Positions 23,961 to 33,620 of a stretch of 64,000 bases of DNA are shown piece by piece; position 1 is the first letter of the stretch; each line of letters opens with the position of its first letter. The notes under the pieces were generated by a model, which was given only the letters and a program-made list of their open reading frames with translations, was not told where the DNA came from and made no database searches. The DNA is from UBA2396 sp038042175 (GTDB lineage: Bacteria; Planctomycetota; Phycisphaerae; Phycisphaerales; UBA1924): contig CAYHQQ010000003.1 in NCBI GenBank assembly GCA_964358855.1, positions 62,001-126,000 of the forward strand, given 5' to 3'. Both the position numbers and the translations under genes were made by a program.

Positions 23961-26900
23961 ATGACCGACACGATAAAGCTCCCTCCTCTCCGACTCGACT
24001 ATGCCCGTCAATTGGGGCGGGTCTCCCATTTGCTCCGGCTGCCACAGGAGCAGCTTGTCGCCGATACCACTGAAATCGCGGTATCCGCCCGCCGACGGGA
24101 GCAATTGTTGGTTCTTGAGTCGGGGGAAAGGGTGGTCGTTACGGCCCGACCGTCCTGTCCGCGTCCCGAGGGCGTTGCGGGTGTCTTGCAGCAACGCGGC
24201 GAAGGTGACTTGCGATGGCTCTCTCATGCGGCGATTGACGAGGCTCGGGCTCGAATAGAGAGCGGCAACCGTTCCTCTCTGCGAGACGACATCGCTCAGC
24301 GCTGGCTTTACCGCTTCGGTTACCGACATGAGTTGCTGGACACCAACGGTGCCGTCATTGAGAAGGGCCTACGGCCACCGCAGTTGGGCGCTTTGTTTGC
24401 CATCGGCGCACACTGGAGCCTGTACCACCAAGCGGCGACGATCGTCATGCCAACCGGAACCGGCAAGACCGAAACGATGCTTGCCACCATGGTGGCATTG
24501 ACAAAAGGACCAGTCTTGGTTGTCGTGCCGTCCGACGCATTGCGATCTCAGACGGCCCGAAAATTTGTTTCCTTGGGACTGCTGTACGAACTCGGACTGA
24601 TTCCGGCGGACTGCCCTCGCCCTGTTGTAGGACTTCTCACACGACGACCAAGGACCATTGACGACATCGCTTTCTTCGATGAGTGCAACGTTGTGGTTGG
24701 CACCGCCGCCGCCTTGGGACAAGGTACCGCCGTAGCACTGGGCCCTGCCATTGCCGCGAAGGTCGGGACTCTCATGGTGGACGAAGCGCACCATGTTGCC
24801 GCCCGAACCTGGTCTGACTTCAGGACACACTTTGACACTAAGCGCGTGTTGCAGTTCACGGCCACGCCGTTTCGCCGCGATGGCCGGTTGGTCGATGGCG
24901 ACGTGATCTACAGCTATCCGCTCCGACGTGCCCAGGAAGACAACTATTTCAAGCCGATTTCGTTCGAGCCCGTGTGGGAGATTGATTCGGAGCAATCAGA
25001 CGCGGCAATCGCGCAGGCAGCGATCGCTAAGCTTCGGAGCGACCGAGCCGCAGGATTGAATCACCTCGTGATGGCTCGGTGCGACAACATCAGGCGAGCC
25101 GATCAAGTGCATGCCATTTACCAGCGGCTGGCGCCGGAGTTCGCTCCGGTAAAGGTTCACTCCGAGGCTCCGAATGCGCATGACAACCTTGAACGCATGC
25201 GAAGCGGCGAGAGCCGAATTGTCGTTTGCGTGGACATGCTGGGAGAAGGCTTCGACCTGCCTCAGCTCAAGATCGCCGCCATTCACGACACGCATAAGAG
25301 CCTGGCGGTGCTGCTCCAGTTCGCCGGTCGTTTCACCCGGGTCGCGGGAACAGACATCGGCAACGCAACGGCTATCGCCAACATCGCGAACCAAGATGTG
25401 TCATCGGCTCTTGAGCGGTTGTATAGCGAGGATGCGGACTGGAACCACCTGCTAAGCGAGGCAAGTTCAGAGGCTGTGCGAGAGCACACAGAACTGATCC
25501 AGTTCCTTCGCGACTCGACACGGCTGGACGAGAATGAAGGGGATGACGCCGTCCCGATCTCGAGTTCATTGCTCCGGCCCAAGTTCAGCGTCGCTGTGTA
25601 TCGCACAAGCATCTTTCGACCCAAGCAGTTCCACGCCGCCGTTGCGGACAACCAGCAGGTGGCCGCGGCGTGGCTCAATGAGCAGTCGGGCACTCTGTAC
25701 TTCGTCACACGGTCTGAAATGCCGGTGCAGTGGTCCAAGTCCAAAGAACTTCGGGACAGACAGTGGGATTTGTTCGTGATGCACCACGATCAGGCAAAGG
25801 GCCTTCTCTACATCCATTCCAGCGACAAGAGCTCCCTACACGAGGGGCTCGCACAGGCCGTCAGCAACCAGACTGCCACGTTGATCTTCGGCGATCACGT
25901 GTTCCGTGCGCTCGGCCATATCGCCCGACTGAAGTTCCAGAACATCGGAGTCAAGAAGCACGGGCGCCGCAATCTGCGCTACGCGATGTACACCGGAGCA
26001 GACGTGGCGGAGGCGCTGTCTGTCTCCCAGCGCGCTGGATCAACCAAGGCCAACTTGTCAGGAACCGGCTTTCGCAACGGTGAACAGGTTGATGTCGGGT
26101 GTTCGTACAAGGGCAGAGTGTGGTGCAAGGATCAAGGACAGTTGCGCGGGTTTCTGACTTGGTGCGACGAGATCGGCACGTTACTGCTCGACGCCACCAT
26201 TGACACTCAGAATATTCTTCAGAACGTGCTGATTCCGAAGGAAGTCACAGAGTTGCCGAACAAGACTGTGCTCGCGTTGGAATGGCCGCACGAAATGCTC
26301 GCCCAATCTGAGGAGCGTGTCCTGGTCACGGACGGCACAAACGAGGTACCCCAGACGCTTCTTGAACTTCGGTTCGACGCGAGTGACGCGTCCCATAATC
26401 AGCTGCTGTTCACCGTGATGGGTGGAACGCTGTCGTCGTCGCAGTTCGCCCTCGTTGTCGGCGGTGATGGCGGCTACCGCGTAGAGCAGCGATCGGGTCC
26501 GTTGCTCCGCATCAAGATTGGGCGGCTGGAGGCTGCACTCGCGGAGTACCTCTCCGACTACCCGCCTCTTCTCACGTACGTTGACATGACTGAACTGGAC
26601 GGCAATCTGTTCTACGAGACAACCGATACTCGTGAATTGTCGCTTCCAGCAGATCGCTTTGAACCGTGGGATTGGAGCGGAGTGGACATCCGCAAGGAAT
26701 CGTTCTGGTCGGAGGGACAAGCGCGTGCCGACTCTGTTCAGGCGAAGGCTGCGGACCACTACCGCATCGGCGGGTTTGAGATCGTGTTTGACGATGACGC
26801 AAGCGGCGAGGCGGCTGACCTCGTGTGTGTGACAGAAGAGGCCGACCGTATCAGGCTCGCGTTGGTGCACTGCAAGTTCACCACGGCAACGACTGCGGGC

Positions 26901-27236
26901 GAGAGGGTGAAGGATGTAGTGGAGGTGTGTTCCCAAGCGGTGCGGTCTGCCAAGTGGGTTGCCGACTTCAAGAAACTCTGCCGACATATCACCGACCGTG
27001 AAGCCCGACTGCGGCATGCAGACCGGCCCACGCGATTCCTGACCGGCAACGGTGCTCGGCTAAATACACTTTTGCGAGCCAGCCGGTTCAAGCCGGTACA
27101 CGCGGAGATCGTGATTGTTCAGCCTGGTTTGTCACAGCAGGATTGCACCGTAGAGCAAACCGCAGTGCTTGCCGCGGCCTATAGCTACCTGCTGGAAACA
27201 GTGGCCGTTCCGCTAGACATCGTTTGCAGCAGTTAG
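23961..27236 (+). CDS. SF2 helicase with C-terminal nuclease-like domain
   Basis: A 1091-residue DEAD/DEAH-type helicase. The Walker A motif MPTGTGKTETML lies near residues 162-173, DEAHH near 274-278, then FTATPFRRDGR and the motif VI-like LQFAGRFTRVAG. A long middle part has no recognised family. The last 150 residues contain EAADLVCV near residue 950 and LVHCKFT near 972. This resembles the D...ExK core of PD-(D/E)xK nucleases but with His in place of the usual Glu. Type I/III restriction helicases share this helicase-then-nuclease logic, but no methylase accompanies it. With the XRE, ImmA and GIY-YIG genes it forms a likely uncharacterised defence module. Confidence 0.85.
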   Translation: MTDTIKLPPLRLDYARQLGRVSHLLRLPQEQLVADTTEIAVSARRREQLLVLESGERVVVTARPSCPRPEGVAGVLQQRGEGDLRWLSHAAIDEARARIESGNRSSLRDDIAQRWLYRFGYRHELLDTNGAVIEKGLRPPQLGALFAIGAHWSLYHQAATIVMPTGTGKTETMLATMVALTKGPVLVVVPSDALRSQTARKFVSLGLLYELGLIPADCPRPVVGLLTRRPRTIDDIAFFDECNVVVGTAAALGQGTAVALGPAIAAKVGTLMVDEAHHVAARTWSDFRTHFDTKRVLQFTATPFRRDGRLVDGDVIYSYPLRRAQEDNYFKPISFEPVWEIDSEQSDAAIAQAAIAKLRSDRAAGLNHLVMARCDNIRRADQVHAIYQRLAPEFAPVKVHSEAPNAHDNLERMRSGESRIVVCVDMLGEGFDLPQLKIAAIHDTHKSLAVLLQFAGRFTRVAGTDIGNATAIANIANQDVSSALERLYSEDADWNHLLSEASSEAVREHTELIQFLRDSTRLDENEGDDAVPISSSLLRPKFSVAVYRTSIFRPKQFHAAVADNQQVAAAWLNEQSGTLYFVTRSEMPVQWSKSKELRDRQWDLFVMHHDQAKGLLYIHSSDKSSLHEGLAQAVSNQTATLIFGDHVFRALGHIARLKFQNIGVKKHGRRNLRYAMYTGADVAEALSVSQRAGSTKANLSGTGFRNGEQVDVGCSYKGRVWCKDQGQLRGFLTWCDEIGTLLLDATIDTQNILQNVLIPKEVTELPNKTVLALEWPHEMLAQSEERVLVTDGTNEVPQTLLELRFDASDASHNQLLFTVMGGTLSSSQFALVVGGDGGYRVEQRSGPLLRIKIGRLEAALAEYLSDYPPLLTYVDMTELDGNLFYETTDTRELSLPADRFEPWDWSGVDIRKESFWSEGQARADSVQAKAADHYRIGGFEIVFDDDASGEAADLVCVTEEADRIRLALVHCKFTTATTAGERVKDVVEVCSQAVRSAKWVADFKKLCRHITDREARLRHADRPTRFLTGNGARLNTLLRASRFKPVHAEIVIVQPGLSQQDCTVEQTAVLAAAYSYLLETVAVPLDIVCSS

Positions 27237-27285
27237 CCAGTCGGGTCTACTTTGTGAATGGCGGCAAGCGATAGCACTCCGGCGG

Positions 27286-27933
27286 CTACTGCGGCAGATA
27301 CCGATACCGCCTCATCCACCACCGCATTCCGATTTGCGATGCCGCCAGGACGGCGACGTATCCGGCGAACGCGGCTTGCCATGCCCCGGATAATCCGAGC
27401 ATCGCGACGCTGAGAAATAGACATCCGCCTTGCAGGATCGCAGACGCAGCCAGCACCGCCTCAATGGTCTCGGTGCCCGTCCGACCCCCGACGTACTTGC
27501 CACGACTTGGGTGTGAACTCTGGAAGCGGAGCAGCCGCTCGCCCGTCCGAATGCTCACGGTCTGCTCAATCTCTTCGATCCGCCGCAACGCATCCTCAAA
27601 CGACCTGGCGTGATTGATCGTGGTGCGAATTACCCAAAGCAGCGTGAGCGGCAACGCGACCAAGAGGACAATCTGAACCTCTTGCGGCAAGGCGCCAATG
27701 CTGCCCAACATCGCAGTCAATGTGCCGACGATGATCGGCACGCGCTGGTCGAGGGCGTTGAGCCGAAATAGTGCGAGCTGGTAAACCTGCCGGTACTCCT
27801 CCAGCAGGATAACGACGCGATCGGCGGGGACTCCCCGGTATCGGTGACGAGGCGAGTGCATTCCCGACCAGTAGCACAACCGACGCTCGGTCGTAAAGCC
27901 CCGACCCCGGCACGGCGCCAGATCACTGGCCAC
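27286..27933 (-). CDS. Four-helix membrane protein of unknown function
   Basis: A protein of up to 215 residues with four hydrophobic segments arranged as two pairs (VPIIVGTLTAMLGSIG with IVLLVALPLTLLWVI, and AVLAASAILQGGCLFLSVAM with AAFAGYVAVLAASQIGM). A charged helical loop (SFEDALRRIEEIEQTVSIR) lies between them. The layout resembles small membrane effectors of defence systems such as SLATT-type proteins, though I cannot assign a family. The GTG at 27,933 overlaps the upstream XRE gene by 11 bases; an ATG at 27,861 is an alternative. Confidence 0.7.
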   Translation of the reverse strand: MASDLAPCRGRGFTTERRLCYWSGMHSPRHRYRGVPADRVVILLEEYRQVYQLALFRLNALDQRVPIIVGTLTAMLGSIGALPQEVQIVLLVALPLTLLWVIRTTINHARSFEDALRRIEEIEQTVSIRTGERLLRFQSSHPSRGKYVGGRTGTETIEAVLAASAILQGGCLFLSVAMLGLSGAWQAAFAGYVAVLAASQIGMRWWMRRYRYLPQ

Positions 27934-28156
27934 GCCGCCGGAGCTTCGGCATCAGTTCGGCAGGTTCTACCTGGAGAGCCCGGGCGAGCTTTTCGATCGT
28001 CTCCAATGTCGCCGACCGCTTCGCCAACTCAATGAATGACACCGCCGTCCGGTGCAGATTCGCCTTGAAGCCGAGCTCCTCCTGGGACAGTCCTCTGAGG
28101 GACCGAACCTCGCGTACGCGCTCTCCGAAGTCTTTGGCAAAGTTGCTGTTGGGCAC
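27923..28156 (-). CDS. Small XRE-family regulator
   Basis: A 77-residue Cro/C1-type HTH protein (REVRSLRGLSQEELGFKANL, then HRTAVSFIELAKRSATLET) starting at a GTG. It is nearly all HTH, like an antitoxin-type or restriction-controller repressor. It overlaps the membrane-protein gene, so the two form a regulator-effector pair, and diverges from the cupin gene at 28,234. Confidence 0.83.
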   Translation of the reverse strand: MPNSNFAKDFGERVREVRSLRGLSQEELGFKANLHRTAVSFIELAKRSATLETIEKLARALQVEPAELMPKLRRRGQ

Positions 28157-28233
28157 TCGACAAACGGTCGCACGCTGCGTACAAAACGTCTACAGACAAG
28201 TCGTCACACTGCCGCCCCCTCTGGAGAGAGCAA

Positions 28234-28938
28234 ATGCACCCCCGAGCGATGACGTTGGATGGAATCGAACTCGTCTTGCCGGAACAAAGCCGCTCGACCG
28301 GTGGCCAGGTCTTGAACGCGATCCTCGCAATGGCAGACCGGGCGATCGACCGGCTGCGATCCGAGTCGTCCACGCCGGTTGCGGCGGTCGGACGGTTGAG
28401 GGGCACCGGACGCGGGGTGCATTTCCGTGACTTGATCCACGTTCTCGAATCAGAGCATCCTCTCAAGCTCGTCGCTCCATTCGAGGACAGTGAGCTTGTG
28501 GCCGGTGCCGCTTGGGATGCCTCAAATGTCCGAGGTATCACGTCGGCAGGCGCCCTTGCCAAGCTTCGATGGAATGCCGGAGCGGACGACCTGCCGATGC
28601 ACGTGCATGAACACTCCGACCGATTCATCATCGTGCATGAAGGCCGCGGGTTCTTTCACGCCAGCAATCAGACCGCCGACCAGTTCGACGGTTCGGATGT
28701 CCGCAGCATTCCCGCCCGCGAGCGTGACGTGTTCCTGTTTACCCGTGGTGTCATCCACACCTTCAGCACGCTGGACGAGCCGATGACGCTGCTCTCATGC
28801 CAGTTGCCGTATCTCGCGTTCGATGATCCACGGCAGTACCGGCTGCCATCCTTCCGATGGATCGCCCGCGATCAGCCGGAACGCCGCACACCCACCGTTG
28901 CGTGCGATCCGGCTTGGTCCGTACTGGCCAGTCAGTGA
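28234..28938 (+). CDS. Cupin-domain protein
   Basis: A 234-residue protein with a single cupin barrel in the C-terminal half. The metal-binding pattern is visible as DLPMHVHEHSDRFIIVHEGRG (histidines near residue 130) and the second motif FLFTRGVIHTFST. The N-terminal 90 residues are helical with no recognised domain. GGAGAG precedes the ATG. It sits alone between regulators, divergent from an XRE gene. A signal-sensing or small enzymatic role is possible; substrate unknown. Confidence 0.78.
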   Translation: MHPRAMTLDGIELVLPEQSRSTGGQVLNAILAMADRAIDRLRSESSTPVAAVGRLRGTGRGVHFRDLIHVLESEHPLKLVAPFEDSELVAGAAWDASNVRGITSAGALAKLRWNAGADDLPMHVHEHSDRFIIVHEGRGFFHASNQTADQFDGSDVRSIPARERDVFLFTRGVIHTFSTLDEPMTLLSCQLPYLAFDDPRQYRLPSFRWIARDQPERRTPTVACDPAWSVLASQ

Positions 28939-28999
28939 CACATGCTGCACTGCACCATGACCCTCTGGGCGCGTCCTGTAGCATGCGCTAGATTCGGGC

Positions 29000-29473
29000 A
29001 TGTTTCTCTCTTGGATGCGAAATGCACTGAATACACCCAGATCGGCTCCGCAAGACGCCGTAGCTGTCCGTACCGGCGAAGTAAAACTCGCGATCTCAGC
29101 CCCGCAAGACGACGTGGCTGTTCACGCGCCTGAAGCGACACGCACGATCTCCGATCACTTGGCTTACTTTCCGCATCCGCAAACACGTGCCACCGTAGAG
29201 GAGTTCCGACTCGCCTGGGAACGAGAGAATGGACCGGTCGATTTGACTCGCCGATACACAAGTCAGTTGCCGCCAGACGAGGCGGATTGGCTAATCGAGC
29301 ACGATCCGAAACGCTACTTCGATGGGCTGCCCGAATTTGTGAAGTGGTACCTCCGTGAACTATTCAAGGCGAATGCCCGGAATGGCTCGCTCGACTCGAT
29401 CACCTCACCGTTGATGATTGTGTTCGTGTCGGGCGGGATGAACCCGGGCGCACTACGGAGACGCGAGCGATAG
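29000..29473 (+). CDS. Hypothetical protein
   Basis: A 157-residue soluble protein with no family I recognise. The N-terminal third repeats SAPQDAVAV/SAPQDDVAV about 20 residues apart, which is low complexity. The rest has charged helices (VEEFRLAWERENGPVDLTRR, FVKWYLRELFKANARNGSLD). No membrane segment or cysteine motif is visible. It is followed by convergent DUF932 gene. Coding is likely from composition and length only. Confidence 0.5.
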   Translation: MFLSWMRNALNTPRSAPQDAVAVRTGEVKLAISAPQDDVAVHAPEATRTISDHLAYFPHPQTRATVEEFRLAWERENGPVDLTRRYTSQLPPDEADWLIEHDPKRYFDGLPEFVKWYLRELFKANARNGSLDSITSPLMIVFVSGGMNPGALRRRER

Positions 29474-29502
29474 GTCGGCACCTCTGTCCAGCGACGGAGC
29501 GA

Positions 29503-30504
29503 TCATCGTGTGAGTGCCAGCTCCATCGCCTTCGCCTTGGCAATCGCCGCGTCGCCCCACCAGTTGCCCTGGAGCCGTTGATCGCGTCGGACCGGCTCAT
29601 TCGCCGCCCGTACCGGCCTTTGATGATCGAACCATTCCGTGACGGCGTTGAGGGCAGTCCAGGCGGTTGCCGACGCTCCAATCCGCTCGCGGTCCCGGTC
29701 AAAGTTCATCGCCCACATCGACAGACGTTCTTTCGCCTGCTTGGCTTGACGCTGTTCGTGGGCCGTTGTCGGATGCAGCGGGATCGGCTCCAGCGTTGCG
29801 GCATATACCTCCACCCAGTAGCGCTGCAAATCCTCCCGGCTCATTTCCTTTCCGTTGAGCGAAAGCGACTGTTTCTCAAACTCCGAGCGTGCCGCTTCAA
29901 ACAATCCAAGAGCGCGTCGAGCGTCTTCAAGCTTGTCCGCGATTTGCCCTTCGTGGCGAAATCGCACCGTCATGCTCGACCGCTCTCCCTCCTTCAACGA
30001 GGCGTGCAGCGTGTTGCGGCAAACCACGCGAATTGTGGTCGGCTGACACACCACTGACATTGTGCCGTCGTGTCCGTTGGCGACGAGCAAGTACGGCTTG
30101 ACCTCATCCCGCTCGCCGAGCCAGAGCGATTCGCCCCGAGCCAGGAACCAGACTCGCTTGCCGCCACGGATTGAACCGGCGGACTCAATCTTCACCGCGC
30201 CCGTCTCGCTCAGCGCATTCACGAAATCCGCTAACTCGCCATTTTGCACGGGCTGATAGCCAACACCGACAACGCCCAACGGATCGAGATTGTCGCTTCG
30301 CACATTGAGGACGTGGCTCGACACGTCGCGTGGCCCATCGGGACCCTTGGCCTGAATCGGCCACTGTTCAACCCGCCATCCGAGGCCCGCCAGCAGCAGG
30401 GCTTCTTCCGGCGTAGGCGCTTCCTCGACAACGATGCCGAGTCCGTGCCAAGCGGGCTTTTGAGTCAGGACCAACTGGTCCGTCTTGGTGATGTCATGGG
30501 ACAT
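29503..30504 (-). CDS. DUF932 (phage/plasmid-like, TIGR03299-type) protein
   Basis: A 333-residue protein of the DUF932 family carried by phages, plasmids and integrative elements. The family start is clear (TQKPAWHGLGIVVEEAPTPE), as are VGVGYQPVQNGELADFVNAL and VCRNTLHASLKEG. An AGAGGAGAG site precedes the ATG at 30,504. The biochemical role is unknown; links to recombination or replication are suggested only by context. It is the last gene of the minus-strand mobilisation block. Confidence 0.87.
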   Translation of the reverse strand: MSHDITKTDQLVLTQKPAWHGLGIVVEEAPTPEEALLLAGLGWRVEQWPIQAKGPDGPRDVSSHVLNVRSDNLDPLGVVGVGYQPVQNGELADFVNALSETGAVKIESAGSIRGGKRVWFLARGESLWLGERDEVKPYLLVANGHDGTMSVVCQPTTIRVVCRNTLHASLKEGERSSMTVRFRHEGQIADKLEDARRALGLFEAARSEFEKQSLSLNGKEMSREDLQRYWVEVYAATLEPIPLHPTTAHEQRQAKQAKERLSMWAMNFDRDRERIGASATAWTALNAVTEWFDHQRPVRAANEPVRRDQRLQGNWWGDAAIAKAKAMELALTR

Positions 30505-30602
30505 GAATGCTCTCCTCTCGCTATGTGACGGCACCATTGCCGCCGCGAGACAAAGAGCAAATCGCCGCCTTCAAGTCGCCCCCACGCTGCCGCCTTGGCA
30601 CC

Positions 30603-31907
30603 CTAGTTGAATGGACCCGCGTGCGAGGATGCACCCGGATCTACCTCGCCGCCAGACACGCCGTCAGCCGACTGCCCGCTCGGCTTGGGCTCGATGGTGC
30701 GGACGCCGCGGCTTCCCGAACGCGCATTCGCGGGTAGAGGCTGGTCAACGCCGTCCGCCGTCAGTCCGCTATCTGATTTCGCACCGACGGACACTTTGGG
30801 TTCGACGGTGTGGTTGTCCGCACTCGGCTGCGGCGATTGCGCCGCTGGCGACACGGGCGTTCGCTCGACCGCATCGGGCAGAGTCACCAGCGCCCTCGCC
30901 AAACCGGGAACGGTAAACCCTCTACGCTCGACCGATCGCAATCTATGCGGGTTTGACAACGCACTCGCAAACTCCTGCTCAAGTCGTGCATCGAACAGGT
31001 CGTATACGGCCTCCACAACGATCGCTTTCTGAATGCGAGCCTTCAGGATGATCGCTACAGCTGCAAACATCCAATAGACAGCAAGGACAGGGCTAAGGGG
31101 CATGAGCGCTGCGGCAACACAACCGACTACAAAGATCGGGTGAATAATGGTCGCCGCGACCCACATGACAGGTCCGGTTGGCACTTCTCCGCTCTTCCAC
31201 TCTCTGCCGAACTGTCGGAGCAGACTCTTGGAATAGCCCAGAATGTCGAGCGCAAATGCCGTAAACGTCTGTGTCTGCAGAATCTCGACCCGGTCTGGCC
31301 AGCTACGGTTTTCAGATTCGTCAATGCGCGATGAACCGGTCGCTAGCGGGACGAGTGAGCGAGCCCCGCCGGTGATCACCTCGGGCTCACCACCGGGATA
31401 TATCAAGTACGCTGGCACGCCATAGCTGAAGCTGTGAACCTGCTTATCCGTCTGAAACCGCCACCAGTTGGCCAAGCGATGCCGATACCACGCCAGCAGA
31501 ACTAACACGAGAAAAGCCGCTCGGAAGCTTCCTTGGTAAATGAGATCGGCGCTCATCGACTTATCCGATTCCACTGACGAAGGCCGAGAATTTGCGCGAC
31601 GCGCGGGGGTAGGCGTTGGTGTCGCCCCTTGAGCAGCGGCCGCGTTGGCGGCCACTTCGGCACGAGTGATCGCGGGCGCCACAAAGTAGAACAAGCCAAC
31701 CATGACGAGAAGCGAGCAGAGTAGTGGCAGAATGCCGATGTATCGCCTTCCCATGCGCCGATTCAGGATCATTTCAACCGGCAGTGCAACGATCCAGCAG
31801 AGAAAGAACAAGAGGTTGCTGACGAATCGAAACGTGGTCCATACGCTCGCACCGAACTTGGTGCCGTTGATGAACTGTTGAAGAAGTTGTTTGAATGTCT
31901 CCTGCAT
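30603..31907 (-). CDS. Membrane protein of the mobilisation block
   Basis: A 434-residue protein with hydrophobic segments near residues 28-50, 60-80, 130-145 and a pair at 240-290 (VMWVAATIIHPIFVVGCVAA, SPVLAVYWMFAAVAIILKAR). The C-terminal 100 residues are Ser/Pro/Gly rich and probably unstructured. It is 18 bases downstream of the coupling ATPase, so it may be its membrane partner, comparable in role to the membrane part of TraD/VirD4 which that ATPase seems to lack. No family recognised. Confidence 0.7.
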   Translation of the reverse strand: MQETFKQLLQQFINGTKFGASVWTTFRFVSNLLFFLCWIVALPVEMILNRRMGRRYIGILPLLCSLLVMVGLFYFVAPAITRAEVAANAAAAQGATPTPTPARRANSRPSSVESDKSMSADLIYQGSFRAAFLVLVLLAWYRHRLANWWRFQTDKQVHSFSYGVPAYLIYPGGEPEVITGGARSLVPLATGSSRIDESENRSWPDRVEILQTQTFTAFALDILGYSKSLLRQFGREWKSGEVPTGPVMWVAATIIHPIFVVGCVAAALMPLSPVLAVYWMFAAVAIILKARIQKAIVVEAVYDLFDARLEQEFASALSNPHRLRSVERRGFTVPGLARALVTLPDAVERTPVSPAAQSPQPSADNHTVEPKVSVGAKSDSGLTADGVDQPLPANARSGSRGVRTIEPKPSGQSADGVSGGEVDPGASSHAGPFN

Positions 31908-31925
31908 CAGAATCCCTTTCTCGAA

Positions 31926-33395
31926 TCATCGACCGCATTGCGCAAAGGTCACGCGCAAATGCGGCTTGCCCGTTTGCCGAAACAGCCGTCCAGGCTGAAA
32001 CACGATGCCATCGACCAACCCGCCATTGCGAGAGCCGCCATTTCGCAGCCTTGTGAATTCAGAGGCCAGTACTTGCGGCTGAATCGACTCGCTTTGGGTA
32101 AGGCCCATCGTGGATTTGCCCTCCCCACCGCGTTGATTGAGGCTGTCACTGTGCATCGTCCGCCAATCGCCCGCGATCAGCTTCTGAGCCCACTCGTTTG
32201 TCCGGCCAGCGTTCGCGTGAAATATCTTGGTCACGAGGCTCGCGAGCAACGCTTCGACCGCCGCCTCGCTGCCTACCGCTTCCTTGTAGTTGTCAAGCGT
32301 CTGTGTCGCGTACACCGTGCAGCCGCGGAAATCCCGGCACATCGCCTGATAGGCATAGTCGGCGTGGGTGACAAAGTTCTGCGCTTCGTCGGCGATGATC
32401 GCGACCGGCCTTGTCGTATCGACCGTGGGCCGCCGCAGGATGGCCTGCTGAACAAGGTGCTTCATCGCAATCTGAAACAGCCGACCCGCGAGCTGATAGT
32501 TGATGACGGGACAATCCAGAATCATCACGCGACCGGCATCGACCATTTCCGGCATGTAGCTGCTGCCGCGCGTCGAAGCGACCAGATCGTCAAACGGCGG
32601 TTCGCTGAAGCGAAACAGCACCGTCGTCAGTGTCGAGATCACATCGCCCCGCGTGCGTTCATTCATGTTTGGAAACTGGCCGAGCCAGTAGTCGCACAAG
32701 GCGTCTAGCTGCGGCGAGCCACGCTCATCGGCCTGCCGCAACAACTGCGGAACAACTCTCTGCTCGACATCCTCTTCTTTCAGTTCCAGCGGGTGATTGG
32801 GAGCGCCGTTGATGACACGGCTGATCGCCGGAAGCGTGAGCGATTCACCAGCGGCTCGCAGAAGATGAATCGCCTGCGTCGCCATTTGGCTTGCCGATTC
32901 GGCAAAGAACGTACTCGTCTCGGTCGCCGACGCCTTCGGCTTTGCGTGCTGCGCCAGTGTCATCAGCATGTCGCCGATATTGGTCGCAATCGCCGCTCCC
33001 GGATCGGGATGGTGATTCAGGTAGTCGAGAAAGTTGAAGTGCTGCGTGCCGTCGGGTCGAATGCGAAGCACGTCGGGACCACGGCCATTCGCCTGGGCCC
33101 ACTTCACCCACTGATCCGCCTCACCCGGCTTGGTCGTCAGCACCAACATGCCCCAGCCATCGCGAAGCATGGTCTGTGCCAGGAGCGATAGGCTGCCCGA
33201 GGTCTTGCCGGAACCCGACGCTCCAAAAATCTGAATGCCCGTGACGCAGTCCCGAATCGTGAAAACGTCTCCGGGAGAGAGTTCAAGCATCGGGCGATCG
33301 AGCGGCCACACGCCTTTCGTGCGCGGTCCGACAACTACCGGCGATGGTCGCCGGTTCTGCAACGAGAATCCACGAAGTAGGTCGCGGAAGAACAT
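31926..33395 (-). CDS. Type IV coupling protein-like ATPase (TraD/VirD4 superfamily)
   Basis: A 489-residue P-loop ATPase. Walker A is IFGASGSGKTSGSLSL near residues 55-70, Walker B is VAIIADEAQNF near 335, and the FRGCTVYATQTLDNYKEAVG segment is the glutamine-containing motif seen in TraD/TraG recognition of the relaxosome. There is no N-terminal membrane anchor, unlike VirD4; the next gene downstream encodes a membrane protein that may supply it. It should bring the relaxase-bound DNA strand to a helper secretion channel. Confidence 0.85.
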   Translation of the reverse strand: MFFRDLLRGFSLQNRRPSPVVVGPRTKGVWPLDRPMLELSPGDVFTIRDCVTGIQIFGASGSGKTSGSLSLLAQTMLRDGWGMLVLTTKPGEADQWVKWAQANGRGPDVLRIRPDGTQHFNFLDYLNHHPDPGAAIATNIGDMLMTLAQHAKPKASATETSTFFAESASQMATQAIHLLRAAGESLTLPAISRVINGAPNHPLELKEEDVEQRVVPQLLRQADERGSPQLDALCDYWLGQFPNMNERTRGDVISTLTTVLFRFSEPPFDDLVASTRGSSYMPEMVDAGRVMILDCPVINYQLAGRLFQIAMKHLVQQAILRRPTVDTTRPVAIIADEAQNFVTHADYAYQAMCRDFRGCTVYATQTLDNYKEAVGSEAAVEALLASLVTKIFHANAGRTNEWAQKLIAGDWRTMHSDSLNQRGGEGKSTMGLTQSESIQPQVLASEFTRLRNGGSRNGGLVDGIVFQPGRLFRQTGKPHLRVTFAQCGR

Positions 33396-33620
33396 CGCAC
33401 GTGATTCCGATCCAAGGCCGCATGACTAGCTCACAGTTCCGCCAGTGTACTCAATCAAATCGGGGCGAGTTTCTGAAGAGCCTGCACAAAGTTGTGCCGG
33501 TTTGACCCGGTGTCCAACGGGAGGACGCGGGCGGCAACGCTGCCCGTCCGGCAACGTGGCATGGCCGATCGCCCTCACACCTGCTTTGCTGCTCCCTCAT
33601 CTACAGCAAAGGAACCCGAC

